Origin: Candidatus Thalassarchaeum sp.
Lineage (GTDB): Archaea > Thermoplasmatota > Poseidoniia > Poseidoniales > Thalassarchaeaceae
Assembly: GCA_030748335.1 (NCBI GenBank)
Contig: JASMMD010000008.1
Coordinates: forward strand, 1-45,880
Direction of reading: 5' to 3'
DNA: 45,880 nucleotides
Shown here: in pieces, positions 25,416 to 33,150 of the stretch
Layout of the letters: each line of letters starts with the position of its first letter
Position numbering within the stretch: the first letter of the stretch is position 1
Position numbers and translations under genes: made by a program
The notes under the pieces: model-generated
Databases searched by the model: none
The model's input: only the letters and a program-made list of their open reading frames with translations
Told to the model about the DNA's origin: nothing

Positions 25416-27417
25416 GCATGCTGCTGCAGTTGGGGCACTCGACCCTGAGCGGGCGCACATCGGATTCTACGGGAACCCTAGTGGAACACGCAGGGCAGTC
25501 GATGTACGGCCCAGTGCTGCGCCCACCGATCTTTTGGATAGTCTCAGTCTTCGGTGAGACGAGAGCCACGGGGAGGGCCAGTAGGATTGATGAGACCGAG
25601 ACTCCGAAGACAATGGGCATCGGCATCCCCAAGACGTAGATTACCAGTGCGAGGCAACCCAGAGCGACCACGGTTACCAGCGCGGGAACACTTGACCTTC
25701 GCTTGGTCATCGCCATCGCGGCTCCAATTCCAACGGACAGAAACAGTACCGACATCATCGCACCGTACAGCACGCTGTACAATGCGAAGCCGGACGGTTG
25801 GTACTCAACTCTGAAGTCGAGTTCTGGATCGAGCTCCGGCTCGTCCACGACGAGCACCTCTAGGACCACCCATCGCCTGTGCTTGTACTCGATGTCGTCG
25901 GCTGCAACCGCCCCCAAATCCTCCAGCAGCGTGGATTTGATCTCGGCAGTCAGCTCGATCTCGGTCCAGTACTCCTCCGTGGATGAGCGCACGAAAGTCT
26001 CCACGAGGACCTGCCTCTCTGCTTCCATCGAGTCATAGTCGTACGACGTGTCGATGAAGATGGTGACGGCATCGGCGCTGAATGCCCTAGTTCCTCCCAT
26101 GTCGATCGTTATCTCGGTTGGCCCGAGCTCGATCGGGTTGACGCCTAGGATTGCCTCTATCTCCAACGAAAGCCCGTTGGACATGAACGAGCGCAGGTTC
26201 GTGGCAGATCCCGTCAGGTGCCCCTGCAACGCCAGCAGCTCGGAATCGTCCACTCTGCCGTTGTGCTTGTCGGTGGAGGGTACAGAATCGGCGTAGGAGT
26301 TCAGGTTCCGCCACCAACTGTTAGAACCTAGGCTCTGGTTTCCTATGTTGTCGAGTCCCCAACGCATCCACTGGGACATCGAGCCGTCGAACTTGATCAT
26401 CGCCTCCCGTTCCACCACATACCCGTTCCACTTCGCATCTATCTCGAGGTCCAATGTCGAGCCACCGGTCCTCAATGGTTCGTTCGCAGGGTACCACCCC
26501 GGGTCGCCCGTATCCTCTCCGAAGACTATCTCATGAGTCCTGGTCGTGTCGATCTGTAAGTTGCTCTGGGGTTTCAGTTGGAAGTCGACGCGTATGCTGC
26601 CGCCCACCGAGTCGTCAGGGGCCTCCCATACGAAGGTCACCTCGACGCCCCCATCGACGGTTGTGGCAATCGGCATCTGGCTCACCTCAGCGCTCTGCAC
26701 CGAGATGCCTCCGGTGGAACCTGTCCACATCCTGTCGTCGAAGCCTGACTTGAGTACTATAGGGAAGTAGACCAGCCTGCCCAGCACGCTGGCGTCCTTC
26801 ATCTCGATGTCAACTAGAGGGAAGCGCACGGAGATGCGAGCGTCGTTGGCTTCGGACCCCCACAGAAACCTGATTCCTGCATCATCCCCTGGTTGCGAGA
26901 AGAGCAGGCTGCGAACTGTGAGGGTGAGTTCGAGGAGGTCGCCGTCATTGACGTTACCCGAACCTACATCGACATTGATTTGCAACACCCCCGAACCGGT
27001 CAGATACGGGTCGATTCCACCGTCTCCATCGTAGAACGAGCCCCCAATCCTGATTTCGAGCGTTGAGTTGATCGTGACTCCGACGGCACCCTCGACCTCG
27101 TACGGGATGCTGAACTCCCAGGTCGAGTTCTCGTAGTCTCCCTCGGTCCCCCACACGACCCCCCAGGTCCCGATTTTTATCTCGCTGAGGATTGAGGGGG
27201 TGACTAGTGTGGATTGTGAGTCAGACTCATCGCTCTCGAGTTCCTCGTCGAATGGGGTGAGGGTTCCGTCATCGGCCTCGTCCATCAGATAGAGGTCGAA
27301 ATCAGTCGAGTTGCAGCAGGTCACATCGTCCTGAGCAACCGCTACATACGGGGACATGCTCATCGCGATAAGTAGCGTTACCAAGGCCAGTGCGCTGGGG
27401 CGTCGCTCAGAAGGCAT
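25399..27417 (-). CDS. Secretory membrane protein with beta-rich ectodomain and cytoplasmic zinc-ribbon tail
   Basis: 672 residues from the ATG at 27417, chosen because it gives a signal peptide (MPSERRPSALALVTLLIAMSM, cleavage near VAVA-QDD). A ~540-residue extracellular part follows, rich in beta strands and acidic residues (DADDGTL-like and GDGGIDPYLTG turns). Then come three to four closely spaced membrane helices (ALYSVLYGAMMSVLFLSVGIG; VPALVTVVALGCLALVIYVLG; PIVFGVSVSSILLALPVAL). The last ~35 residues are a zinc ribbon, CPACSTRVPVESDVRPLRVECPNC, which should lie in the cytoplasm. I do not recognise the family. It is the last gene of the leftward cluster after gltX, and its end overlaps the RecJ-like gene by 17 nt. 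Confidence 0.75.
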   Translation of the reverse strand: MPSERRPSALALVTLLIAMSMSPYVAVAQDDVTCCNSTDFDLYLMDEADDGTLTPFDEELESDESDSQSTLVTPSILSEIKIGTWGVVWGTEGDYENSTWEFSIPYEVEGAVGVTINSTLEIRIGGSFYDGDGGIDPYLTGSGVLQINVDVGSGNVNDGDLLELTLTVRSLLFSQPGDDAGIRFLWGSEANDARISVRFPLVDIEMKDASVLGRLVYFPIVLKSGFDDRMWTGSTGGISVQSAEVSQMPIATTVDGGVEVTFVWEAPDDSVGGSIRVDFQLKPQSNLQIDTTRTHEIVFGEDTGDPGWYPANEPLRTGGSTLDLEIDAKWNGYVVEREAMIKFDGSMSQWMRWGLDNIGNQSLGSNSWWRNLNSYADSVPSTDKHNGRVDDSELLALQGHLTGSATNLRSFMSNGLSLEIEAILGVNPIELGPTEITIDMGGTRAFSADAVTIFIDTSYDYDSMEAERQVLVETFVRSSTEEYWTEIELTAEIKSTLLEDLGAVAADDIEYKHRRWVVLEVLVVDEPELDPELDFRVEYQPSGFALYSVLYGAMMSVLFLSVGIGAAMAMTKRRSSVPALVTVVALGCLALVIYVLGMPMPIVFGVSVSSILLALPVALVSPKTETIQKIGGRSTGPYIDCPACSTRVPVESDVRPLRVECPNCSSMLRIEE

Positions 27418-27488
27418 CGAACCCCGTGGCTGGCTAGCATCCCTTGAATGCGCCGCCTCGAGAGCCGCCTTGCGCGCGATTGCGCATG

Positions 27489-27505
27489 CGGCGCCTCCGG
27501 CGCCG
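27489..27505. other. 7-bp GC hairpin behind gltX
   Basis: CGGCGCC - TCC - GGCGCCG forms a perfect stem 5 nt beyond the gltX stop, in the 92-bp gap before the next leftward gene. On the minus strand the T-run precedes the stem and none follows it, so a classical terminator is unlikely. RNA processing or attenuation is possible. Confidence 0.35.
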
Positions 27506-27509
27506 AAAA

Positions 27510-29219
27510 CTAACTGTGAAGCCAAACCAATGTGGCTGGACCACCCTCTGGCAGAGACTCCAGCCTAGCGAACCCGAATCTCTCCAGTTGGTAGACCTCT
27601 CCGACCTCTAACTCGAAACCCTCGAGGAGCCCCTTGTGCTCGACTAGGCCGCCTCCGTCGGTTCTCAGCAGCACGGCCTCGCGAGCCATGGACATCGGGA
27701 CCCAGTGGATGATGGGTCTCTGATCCGACCTCTCGAGAGACTCCACGGTCACCTCGTCCCCGGAGATTTCGACATCTGCGAACTCCTTCAACCGCACCTT
27801 GCCCGGTGACAGGTCCGAGGCCTGGATGGCAATCGAGTCTGACAAAACCCATTCTCGCGACCCCGGTATGGTCCCGTCGGGGTGCTTGGGAATCAGGACT
27901 GTCGTACCCACTTTTTCGCCGAGTCGCAAGGTCACCGGAGAAGCCACGAAACTGCGCCTCTCCGAGGATGAATCGATGAGGCTTGAGTTGAACGCCTCTA
28001 TCGTCTGCATTGATATCGAGATATCCTTCTGCGTTAGACCTAAGTCTATCCAGAAATCCCGCAGCGCCTGCGAGCAGAAGCCGCGTCGCCTGAACGCTTT
28101 GAGGGTGGGCAGTCTCGGATCGTCCCAGCCGTCATACCCTCCGGATTCCATCGAGGCGCGCATCTGCGAGGTCGAGAAGCCGCCGTACTCGTGGATCTTG
28201 ACCCTGCCCCAATACAGCGTCTCGGGGTACTTCCAACCGAAGTGTTCGTACAGTAGCGTCTGCTTGCGGGTGCTGTCCATGAGGTCCTTGCCACGCACGA
28301 TGTGAGTGACTCCTTGTTCGTGGTCTTCTATAGCACTCTGGAAGTCCAAAAGAGGCCACACCTTGTACCTGTCTCCTTCGAGGGGGTGAGGGGTGTGCTG
28401 GATCCTCAATGCAGGCCAGTCTCGAAGGGCGGGGTTAGGCAGCGTCATGTCAGTCATTACTCTGACCACAGCCTCGCCCTCGCTCATCTCGCCGGCATTC
28501 ATCGATTCCCAATCAGACAGGCTCTCAGCAGTGTTTCTGCCCCTACAAGGACAGTCTTGCTTGTCCTCCCTGAAGCCACGGAAATCGTCAGCACTGCATC
28601 TGCATACGTAACCGAATCCACCTGTAATCATCCGCTCTGCGTGCTCCAAGTAGACCGGCATCCTCTCGCTCGCCCTGACGACCACGTCCGCTGGTCCGCC
28701 AGTCAGCCACTCGTACTCGTCCTCTATCCAGCCGTAGGCATCCGGGAGGGCGGGCTTCACCCTCGTGTCCGTGTCGTCGAATCGCAGCACCACCCTACCT
28801 CCGTGCATCTTCGCGAACTCCGAGTTGATCACGACACCTCTTGAATGCCCCAGCGTAAGGGGGCCGTTTGGATTGGGGGCGAACCTCAGGACGACATCGG
28901 AAGTGTCTCCAGGCAGCTCCTTGAGCCCTTCTGCCTTGCGGTGCTTCTCGCGTTCGAGTGCCTCGGGAGCAGTCCTCTGCAGCACCTCCCTGACGTGCTC
29001 GACCCCCTCGGCCTTGGCCAGCGAGTTGGCTGCAATCACCTCCTCTTCGACCAACTCTCGGAGCCGCTTGGCCATGCTGCGGAGGTCCTCGCGCTCGGAG
29101 AGCAGTCTACCAAGCACGCTGCCCGCCTGCCCCTGCCCTGAGTACTCGACCGCGTTCTGCAGCGCATACTTGCGGACGGCAGTGACGATATCTGGGTCCC
29201 AATCGTCCGAATCAGCCAT
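27510..29219 (-). CDS. gltX: Glutamyl-tRNA synthetase (archaeal type)
   Basis: 569 residues, the normal size for archaeal GluRS. The HIGH-like motif is FAPNPNGPLTLGHSRG at about residues 113-128. YVCRCSADDFRG with a later CPCRG gives a possible zinc-binding Cys cluster. The second signature region is GGFSTSQMR, where archaeal GluRS more often has STSK. A WDDPRLPTLKAFRRRGF block is typical of archaeal/eukaryotic GluRS/GlnRS, and the C-terminus is an all-beta anticodon-binding part. In archaea this enzyme usually makes Glu-tRNA(Glu) and misacylated Glu-tRNA(Gln) for GatDE. ATG 29219 was chosen because the family N-terminal helical region (ADSDDWDPDIVTAVRKYALQ) starts there. rnhB ends 47 bp upstream on the same strand. 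Confidence 0.95.
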   Translation of the reverse strand: MADSDDWDPDIVTAVRKYALQNAVEYSGQGQAGSVLGRLLSEREDLRSMAKRLRELVEEEVIAANSLAKAEGVEHVREVLQRTAPEALEREKHRKAEGLKELPGDTSDVVLRFAPNPNGPLTLGHSRGVVINSEFAKMHGGRVVLRFDDTDTRVKPALPDAYGWIEDEYEWLTGGPADVVVRASERMPVYLEHAERMITGGFGYVCRCSADDFRGFREDKQDCPCRGRNTAESLSDWESMNAGEMSEGEAVVRVMTDMTLPNPALRDWPALRIQHTPHPLEGDRYKVWPLLDFQSAIEDHEQGVTHIVRGKDLMDSTRKQTLLYEHFGWKYPETLYWGRVKIHEYGGFSTSQMRASMESGGYDGWDDPRLPTLKAFRRRGFCSQALRDFWIDLGLTQKDISISMQTIEAFNSSLIDSSSERRSFVASPVTLRLGEKVGTTVLIPKHPDGTIPGSREWVLSDSIAIQASDLSPGKVRLKEFADVEISGDEVTVESLERSDQRPIIHWVPMSMAREAVLLRTDGGGLVEHKGLLEGFELEVGEVYQLERFGFARLESLPEGGPATLVWLHS

Positions 29220-29266
29220 GATATCGGGAGATACCGCCCAAAAGCAGCATTTCACGCTTCGCGTGC

Positions 29267-30001
29267 TCACCACTGGTCGAGTGATGATTGGCGGGCCACA
29301 GAGCCATCGCCGTCCCGGACTGGCACGGGCCCACTGTGGACCTCCTCCCAGATGTCTGACACGGTGGACCAGCTCCACCTGAGGCACTCGTGCGGCAACT
29401 CCCCTGAGACCAACACCCTGACGGCTTGTCTAGTCAGAGGGTCGGAGGGGTAGCCGGACCCGATTCTGATTCCCAGACTCTCCTCTAAGTCTGCGATTGA
29501 GGCGTCGCGTTCCACCTTGGCGAGCACGCTCGCAGCCCCCGCCACCACGTCCCTAGAGTCCATGCCGTGCTCAGACACCACCTCCCACCTCGACCACTGG
29601 CTGCCTAGACGGGAGGTCAGACGGGTCGTGAAACGCCTCTCGTCGACATCGCAGGCATCCGCCATGACAGTCCCCTCAGAGGAATCTTCCGCAGCGACCT
29701 CGATGGCCTCAGCGAAGAGCTCCACCTCGAGACGGTTCAGGTCCGATGACAGGCTGTTTGCATCTATCCTCCCGGGGCTGCAGCTCACGATTCCGATCCC
29801 CCATCCTTTGGTTTCTGCCAGCGAGTAGATACTCTCCGATATGCGCTGCCGCCGTTCCGGCGACAGCTCCTTAGAGTCCTTCGCACCGAGTTCACGCAAC
29901 ACGCTCTGGTCAGCCTCGGGTACGCACAGCGCGCAGACCACCAATGGCCCTATCACCGGCCCCCTACCGGCTTCGTCGACCCCGATTTTCAGCGCACTCA
30001 T
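29267..30001 (-). CDS. rnhB: Ribonuclease HII
   Basis: 244 residues. The N-terminal catalytic signature is GVDEAGRGPVIGPLV (Asp9, Glu10), followed by LGAKDSKELSPERR with the conserved DSK. The third acidic region is VMADACDVDE and the last is VVAGAASVLAKVERD, matching the A-S-x-x-A-K-V-x-R-D block of RNase HII. The enzyme cleaves RNA in RNA/DNA hybrids and starts ribonucleotide excision repair. The gene is coupled to the upstream SGNH-domain gene by a 4-nt ATGA overlap (29998-30001), so a housekeeping nuclease is translated directly behind a surface protein. Confidence 0.96.
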   Translation of the reverse strand: MSALKIGVDEAGRGPVIGPLVVCALCVPEADQSVLRELGAKDSKELSPERRQRISESIYSLAETKGWGIGIVSCSPGRIDANSLSSDLNRLEVELFAEAIEVAAEDSSEGTVMADACDVDERRFTTRLTSRLGSQWSRWEVVSEHGMDSRDVVAGAASVLAKVERDASIADLEESLGIRIGSGYPSDPLTRQAVRVLVSGELPHECLRWSWSTVSDIWEEVHSGPVPVRDGDGSVARQSSLDQW

Positions 30002-32877
30002 ATCTCTAGGTCGTAGTCGTCCGGGCTATCATCATCTCTGCTCTTCCTCGGCACGACCCTGCGAGTCTCTCGCTCGGCCGGGTCCAGCATGACGTTGCTC
30101 GGGTGGGGCATCTCTCCCTCCGTAATCCTGTCCGCGATTTCGGTTACCGACTCTATGTCATCCTTGGCTTGGTGCTTGTCTATCACGTCGCTGGCAGTCT
30201 TCACCACCTCCTCGCCGGGTCCCGCACGCGGCTTCTCGGGCAATCCACCAGACTTCTCGATGAACTCGGCAGCGAAGTCCCGCGCTCCTATCCTAGGACT
30301 CTCGACGAGTTCTGGCGCCTGTCCTCCTCCCTCTTCGAACCTCGCCATCCATTCCTCAGCACTCTCTTCGCCGGACTGCTCCGGCTCCATTAGTGCGAGT
30401 TCGCGCTGCTTCCTTATCCTCATGGCCACAATAACTCCGATGCTGCCTGCGATGACGACGATGGCGATTAGGATGAGTTCGTGCCATGCCTCGAGCCAGT
30501 CGATAGCGATCTGCAAGCCCGCCCCGCCACCTTGTTCAGCAGCGGGCACCGAGGTCGCAGGCACAGAGGCGGTGTCCCGGTCCGTGAACACAATGTCCGG
30601 ATCCCGAATCGATCGGACCTCGACAGTCAGGACCGCAGTGGTCTCGACTGGAGCCTCTGATGGGACCACCATCCACGCGCTGAATACCACCGAGTCACCC
30701 GGTTCGACGTCCATGACCTCGAAAGACCGGGGATTGCCGCTCGCGGTGCTGGTGGAGGACCCTGGGGGCGGCTGCAGGCCGAAATCTGTGACCATGTTGA
30801 CGTCGAGGTTGACCACTAGGCCGTCGGGCTCGTTCCCGGCGTTGGTTAGCGTCCATTGGGAAGTCAGGTTGTTGTCTTCAGAGAGGTCCGAGGAGATCCT
30901 CTCGAGAAGCCATTCGTACCTCTCGTCAACCGTGACCTCGAACTGAACTGTATCGGGCGACCAACCTCCAAGCCAGATTCGTGCGTCGACCGACGCAGCC
31001 AGATCAGCGAACGTGCCTTCCGAGACGGTGCAGGAGACTCCTATGCCGCTCATCGACTGTCCCGGCCCGAGGGTGATCATGTCCTGACTGACCTCGACTG
31101 ACAGCCATCCCGCTCCCTCCGCTCCCACTGCTGTCAGCAGGAATGAGGAGGTGACATCGCCGGTGTTCTCAACCCTCAGCGAGACGTGGCAGGACTCCCC
31201 GGGTTGGGTGTCTCCCTCACATCCGTTTGAATCCATAGAGAGCAGTCCGCCGGTTCGCGGGGTGATGCTGACACTCTGCGAAACCGTGGACACATCCTCA
31301 GGGGCGGCGCTGCTCCAGACGAGGACGTCGAAGAACAGGGACCCCGGGTACCTGTCGGGTGCCTGAACTTGGATGTGGACCTGGCCCGATTCGTTCGGCG
31401 ACATGGCGTCCAGTTCGACCCTGTTGAGCACGATTGCGGCCCAACCGTCGCTTGAGAGCGACATCCCCGGCTCCCCGGCCAAAGTACCGTTTCCATCAGT
31501 CTCGGCGATTCCGACTACTAGGTCCCGAACTGAGTTGCCTAGGTTCCTCGCCGTGACGGACAGGTCAATCACCTCACCGGGGGAGAGCGAGGCGTTGCCG
31601 CCCCCTACCTCGATAGATGCACCGTGATAGAAACCGTATCGCAGGGAGAAGTTGTACCAGTCCCTAGAGCCGTCCGACCCGCTGGTGAGCTGCATGTTGA
31701 ACTGGTGGAGCGAGCCGGCTAGCGGGTAGCCGTCGGAGACCGATGGGGCTGTGATTGAGAACTGTACCCACTGGGCCACGTCTGAGGGCGCCTCGAATAA
31801 GTGGCCCGCCTGTGGACTACCGGGGTTTTGCCACGTGATTTCCCAGCCCTGCGCTCCGGTGATGGCTATCATAGCGGTGTCGTCCACCTCGGCGTGGTTG
31901 GTGAAGTTGAAGTTGAGACCGATGCTGGCACCCGGGTCAATCTCGAACACCGAGCCGGACTCGGGGCCAAACCTCACGTTTGATCTCTCAATTTGCCAGG
32001 GGTAGGTGTAGTCAAGGGTCTCGTTGAAAACTGTGTCAGCCGCTGCCTGCTGCAGCTCCAATGCGCGCCACGGTGCTATCTGACTGGGTGCCGCGCTGCC
32101 TACCGACGACTCTCCTGTTATCGTCGAGTGGAACACGCATGCAGTCAGGTATGTCCCGTCTATCGACGGGTGAGAACCGTCGCTGCTATACAGGGTGGAG
32201 AATGCGGTACCATCGTCCGTTGCGTTGATGCCCGAGGCCTCGACGGCGTCGTGGATGTGCTTGAAGGCTAGGCCCACCGGAGCGATGTAAGTGGGACGGT
32301 CTGAAGTCGAGATGTTCTCGTTGTACATCTCGTAGCCTCTGGAGACACTGTCTTGCATGCTGCTGAAGTCGGGATGTAACCAATCTCCCTCCTTGCGTCC
32401 CCAGGTCATGAACAGGATGGTATCGCCTCCCTGAGACTCTATTCGCTGGTTGAGGTATTCGAGTCCCTGGAGGCTTTCCTGCCAGTATTCTGTCTCAGTC
32501 GACAGACCCGGTACTTGTGATTGATCTTGGAGGATGACGTAATCGTGCTGTTGCTGCAGGCTAGCGTTCCACGAGTGTCCAGGGGTATCAGCCCTCTCGG
32601 CGTGCTCGTTCAGTTTCAGTCCACCGCTGGTCAACGACGTGACCACCGCATCCTCTCCCGAGTCCGTTAGGATACTGTCCAGCCTGACTGCCAGCGAGTT
32701 GGTCGAGGTGTACGAATTGCCCAGCATGAGAATGTCCAGCGAGCTGTCTCTCGCCTCTGAGCCACGGTCGCCATCTTCCATTCCCAACAGTGTCGGAGAG
32801 CTCATGTGCAGAATCATGACCAAGGTCATGGCAAGTGCCAGAGAACTCCTTCCCATGCCCCGTGCCACTTCCGTCAT
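29998..32877 (-). CDS. Surface protein with SGNH/DUF4886-like hydrolase domain, NEW3-like domains and C-terminal anchor
   Basis: About 959 residues from the ATG at 32877; ATG 32913 is an alternative. A hydrophobic signal follows MTEVARGMGRSS (LALAMTLVMILHMSS). Residues ~45-290 form an SGNH-like domain: block I is DILMLGNSYTS (GNS in place of GDS, as in DUF4886), the mid-domain has DYVILQDQSQVP and ILFMTWGRKEGD, and the catalytic Asp-His pair lies in DGSHPSIDGTYL. Several CARDB/NEW3-type beta domains follow (ARNLGNSVRDLVVGI; RVENTGDVTSSFLL; TLTNAGNEPDGLVV). A membrane helix (LILIAIVVIAGSIGVIVAM) and a ~130-residue charged cytoplasmic tail end the protein. The hydrolase may deacylate carbohydrate or lipid esters. 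It shares an ATGA overlap with rnhB. Confidence 0.8.
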   Translation of the reverse strand: MTEVARGMGRSSLALAMTLVMILHMSSPTLLGMEDGDRGSEARDSSLDILMLGNSYTSTNSLAVRLDSILTDSGEDAVVTSLTSGGLKLNEHAERADTPGHSWNASLQQQHDYVILQDQSQVPGLSTETEYWQESLQGLEYLNQRIESQGGDTILFMTWGRKEGDWLHPDFSSMQDSVSRGYEMYNENISTSDRPTYIAPVGLAFKHIHDAVEASGINATDDGTAFSTLYSSDGSHPSIDGTYLTACVFHSTITGESSVGSAAPSQIAPWRALELQQAAADTVFNETLDYTYPWQIERSNVRFGPESGSVFEIDPGASIGLNFNFTNHAEVDDTAMIAITGAQGWEITWQNPGSPQAGHLFEAPSDVAQWVQFSITAPSVSDGYPLAGSLHQFNMQLTSGSDGSRDWYNFSLRYGFYHGASIEVGGGNASLSPGEVIDLSVTARNLGNSVRDLVVGIAETDGNGTLAGEPGMSLSSDGWAAIVLNRVELDAMSPNESGQVHIQVQAPDRYPGSLFFDVLVWSSAAPEDVSTVSQSVSITPRTGGLLSMDSNGCEGDTQPGESCHVSLRVENTGDVTSSFLLTAVGAEGAGWLSVEVSQDMITLGPGQSMSGIGVSCTVSEGTFADLAASVDARIWLGGWSPDTVQFEVTVDERYEWLLERISSDLSEDNNLTSQWTLTNAGNEPDGLVVNLDVNMVTDFGLQPPPGSSTSTASGNPRSFEVMDVEPGDSVVFSAWMVVPSEAPVETTAVLTVEVRSIRDPDIVFTDRDTASVPATSVPAAEQGGGAGLQIAIDWLEAWHELILIAIVVIAGSIGVIVAMRIRKQRELALMEPEQSGEESAEEWMARFEEGGGQAPELVESPRIGARDFAAEFIEKSGGLPEKPRAGPGEEVVKTASDVIDKHQAKDDIESVTEIADRITEGEMPHPSNVMLDPAERETRRVVPRKSRDDDSPDDYDLEI

Positions 32878-32949
32878 GCTATGATTCCTACCCCCTCGTG
32901 ATATCGAATCCATCGAAGTGTTGATGGTCTGGAGCGTTGTTGCATGCAC

Positions 32950-33147
32950 ATGGCGGGAATATGGCCGTTCGGGAAGAAACCGGCCGAACCGCGTCAAGTC
33001 AAACAGCCCGGGAAGCGTAATATCGTCGAGTACGAGAGGAAGAAGGACGAGCCCTCCAAGGCGAAGGTGGCCGACAGGAGCCACCTTGAGGACGCTTCAT
33101 TCAAGGATGCGATGGCGCTGCTCGGAAACGACTCCAAGAAGAAGTGA
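32950..33147 (+). CDS. Small basic hypothetical protein
   Basis: 65 residues from the ATG at 32950; ATG 32944 adds two. It begins MAGIWPFGKKPAEPRQ and is highly charged (Lys-rich with interspersed Asp/Glu), with an amphipathic stretch DASFKDAMALLGND and a KKK terminus. There is no membrane span or signal peptide. I believe it is real because it exactly fills the space between the divergent SGNH gene (72-bp spacer) and the convergent pheT stop (3-bp gap). Its composition is also protein-like. Nucleic-acid binding is possible from its charge only. Confidence 0.55.
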   Translation: MAGIWPFGKKPAEPRQVKQPGKRNIVEYERKKDEPSKAKVADRSHLEDASFKDAMALLGNDSKKK

Positions 33148-33150
33148 ACT

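Noticed and set aside
27489-27505. Intrinsic terminator for gltX
   Set aside because: The stem is perfect, but no U-run follows it in the direction of transcription, so it is listed only as a hairpin.
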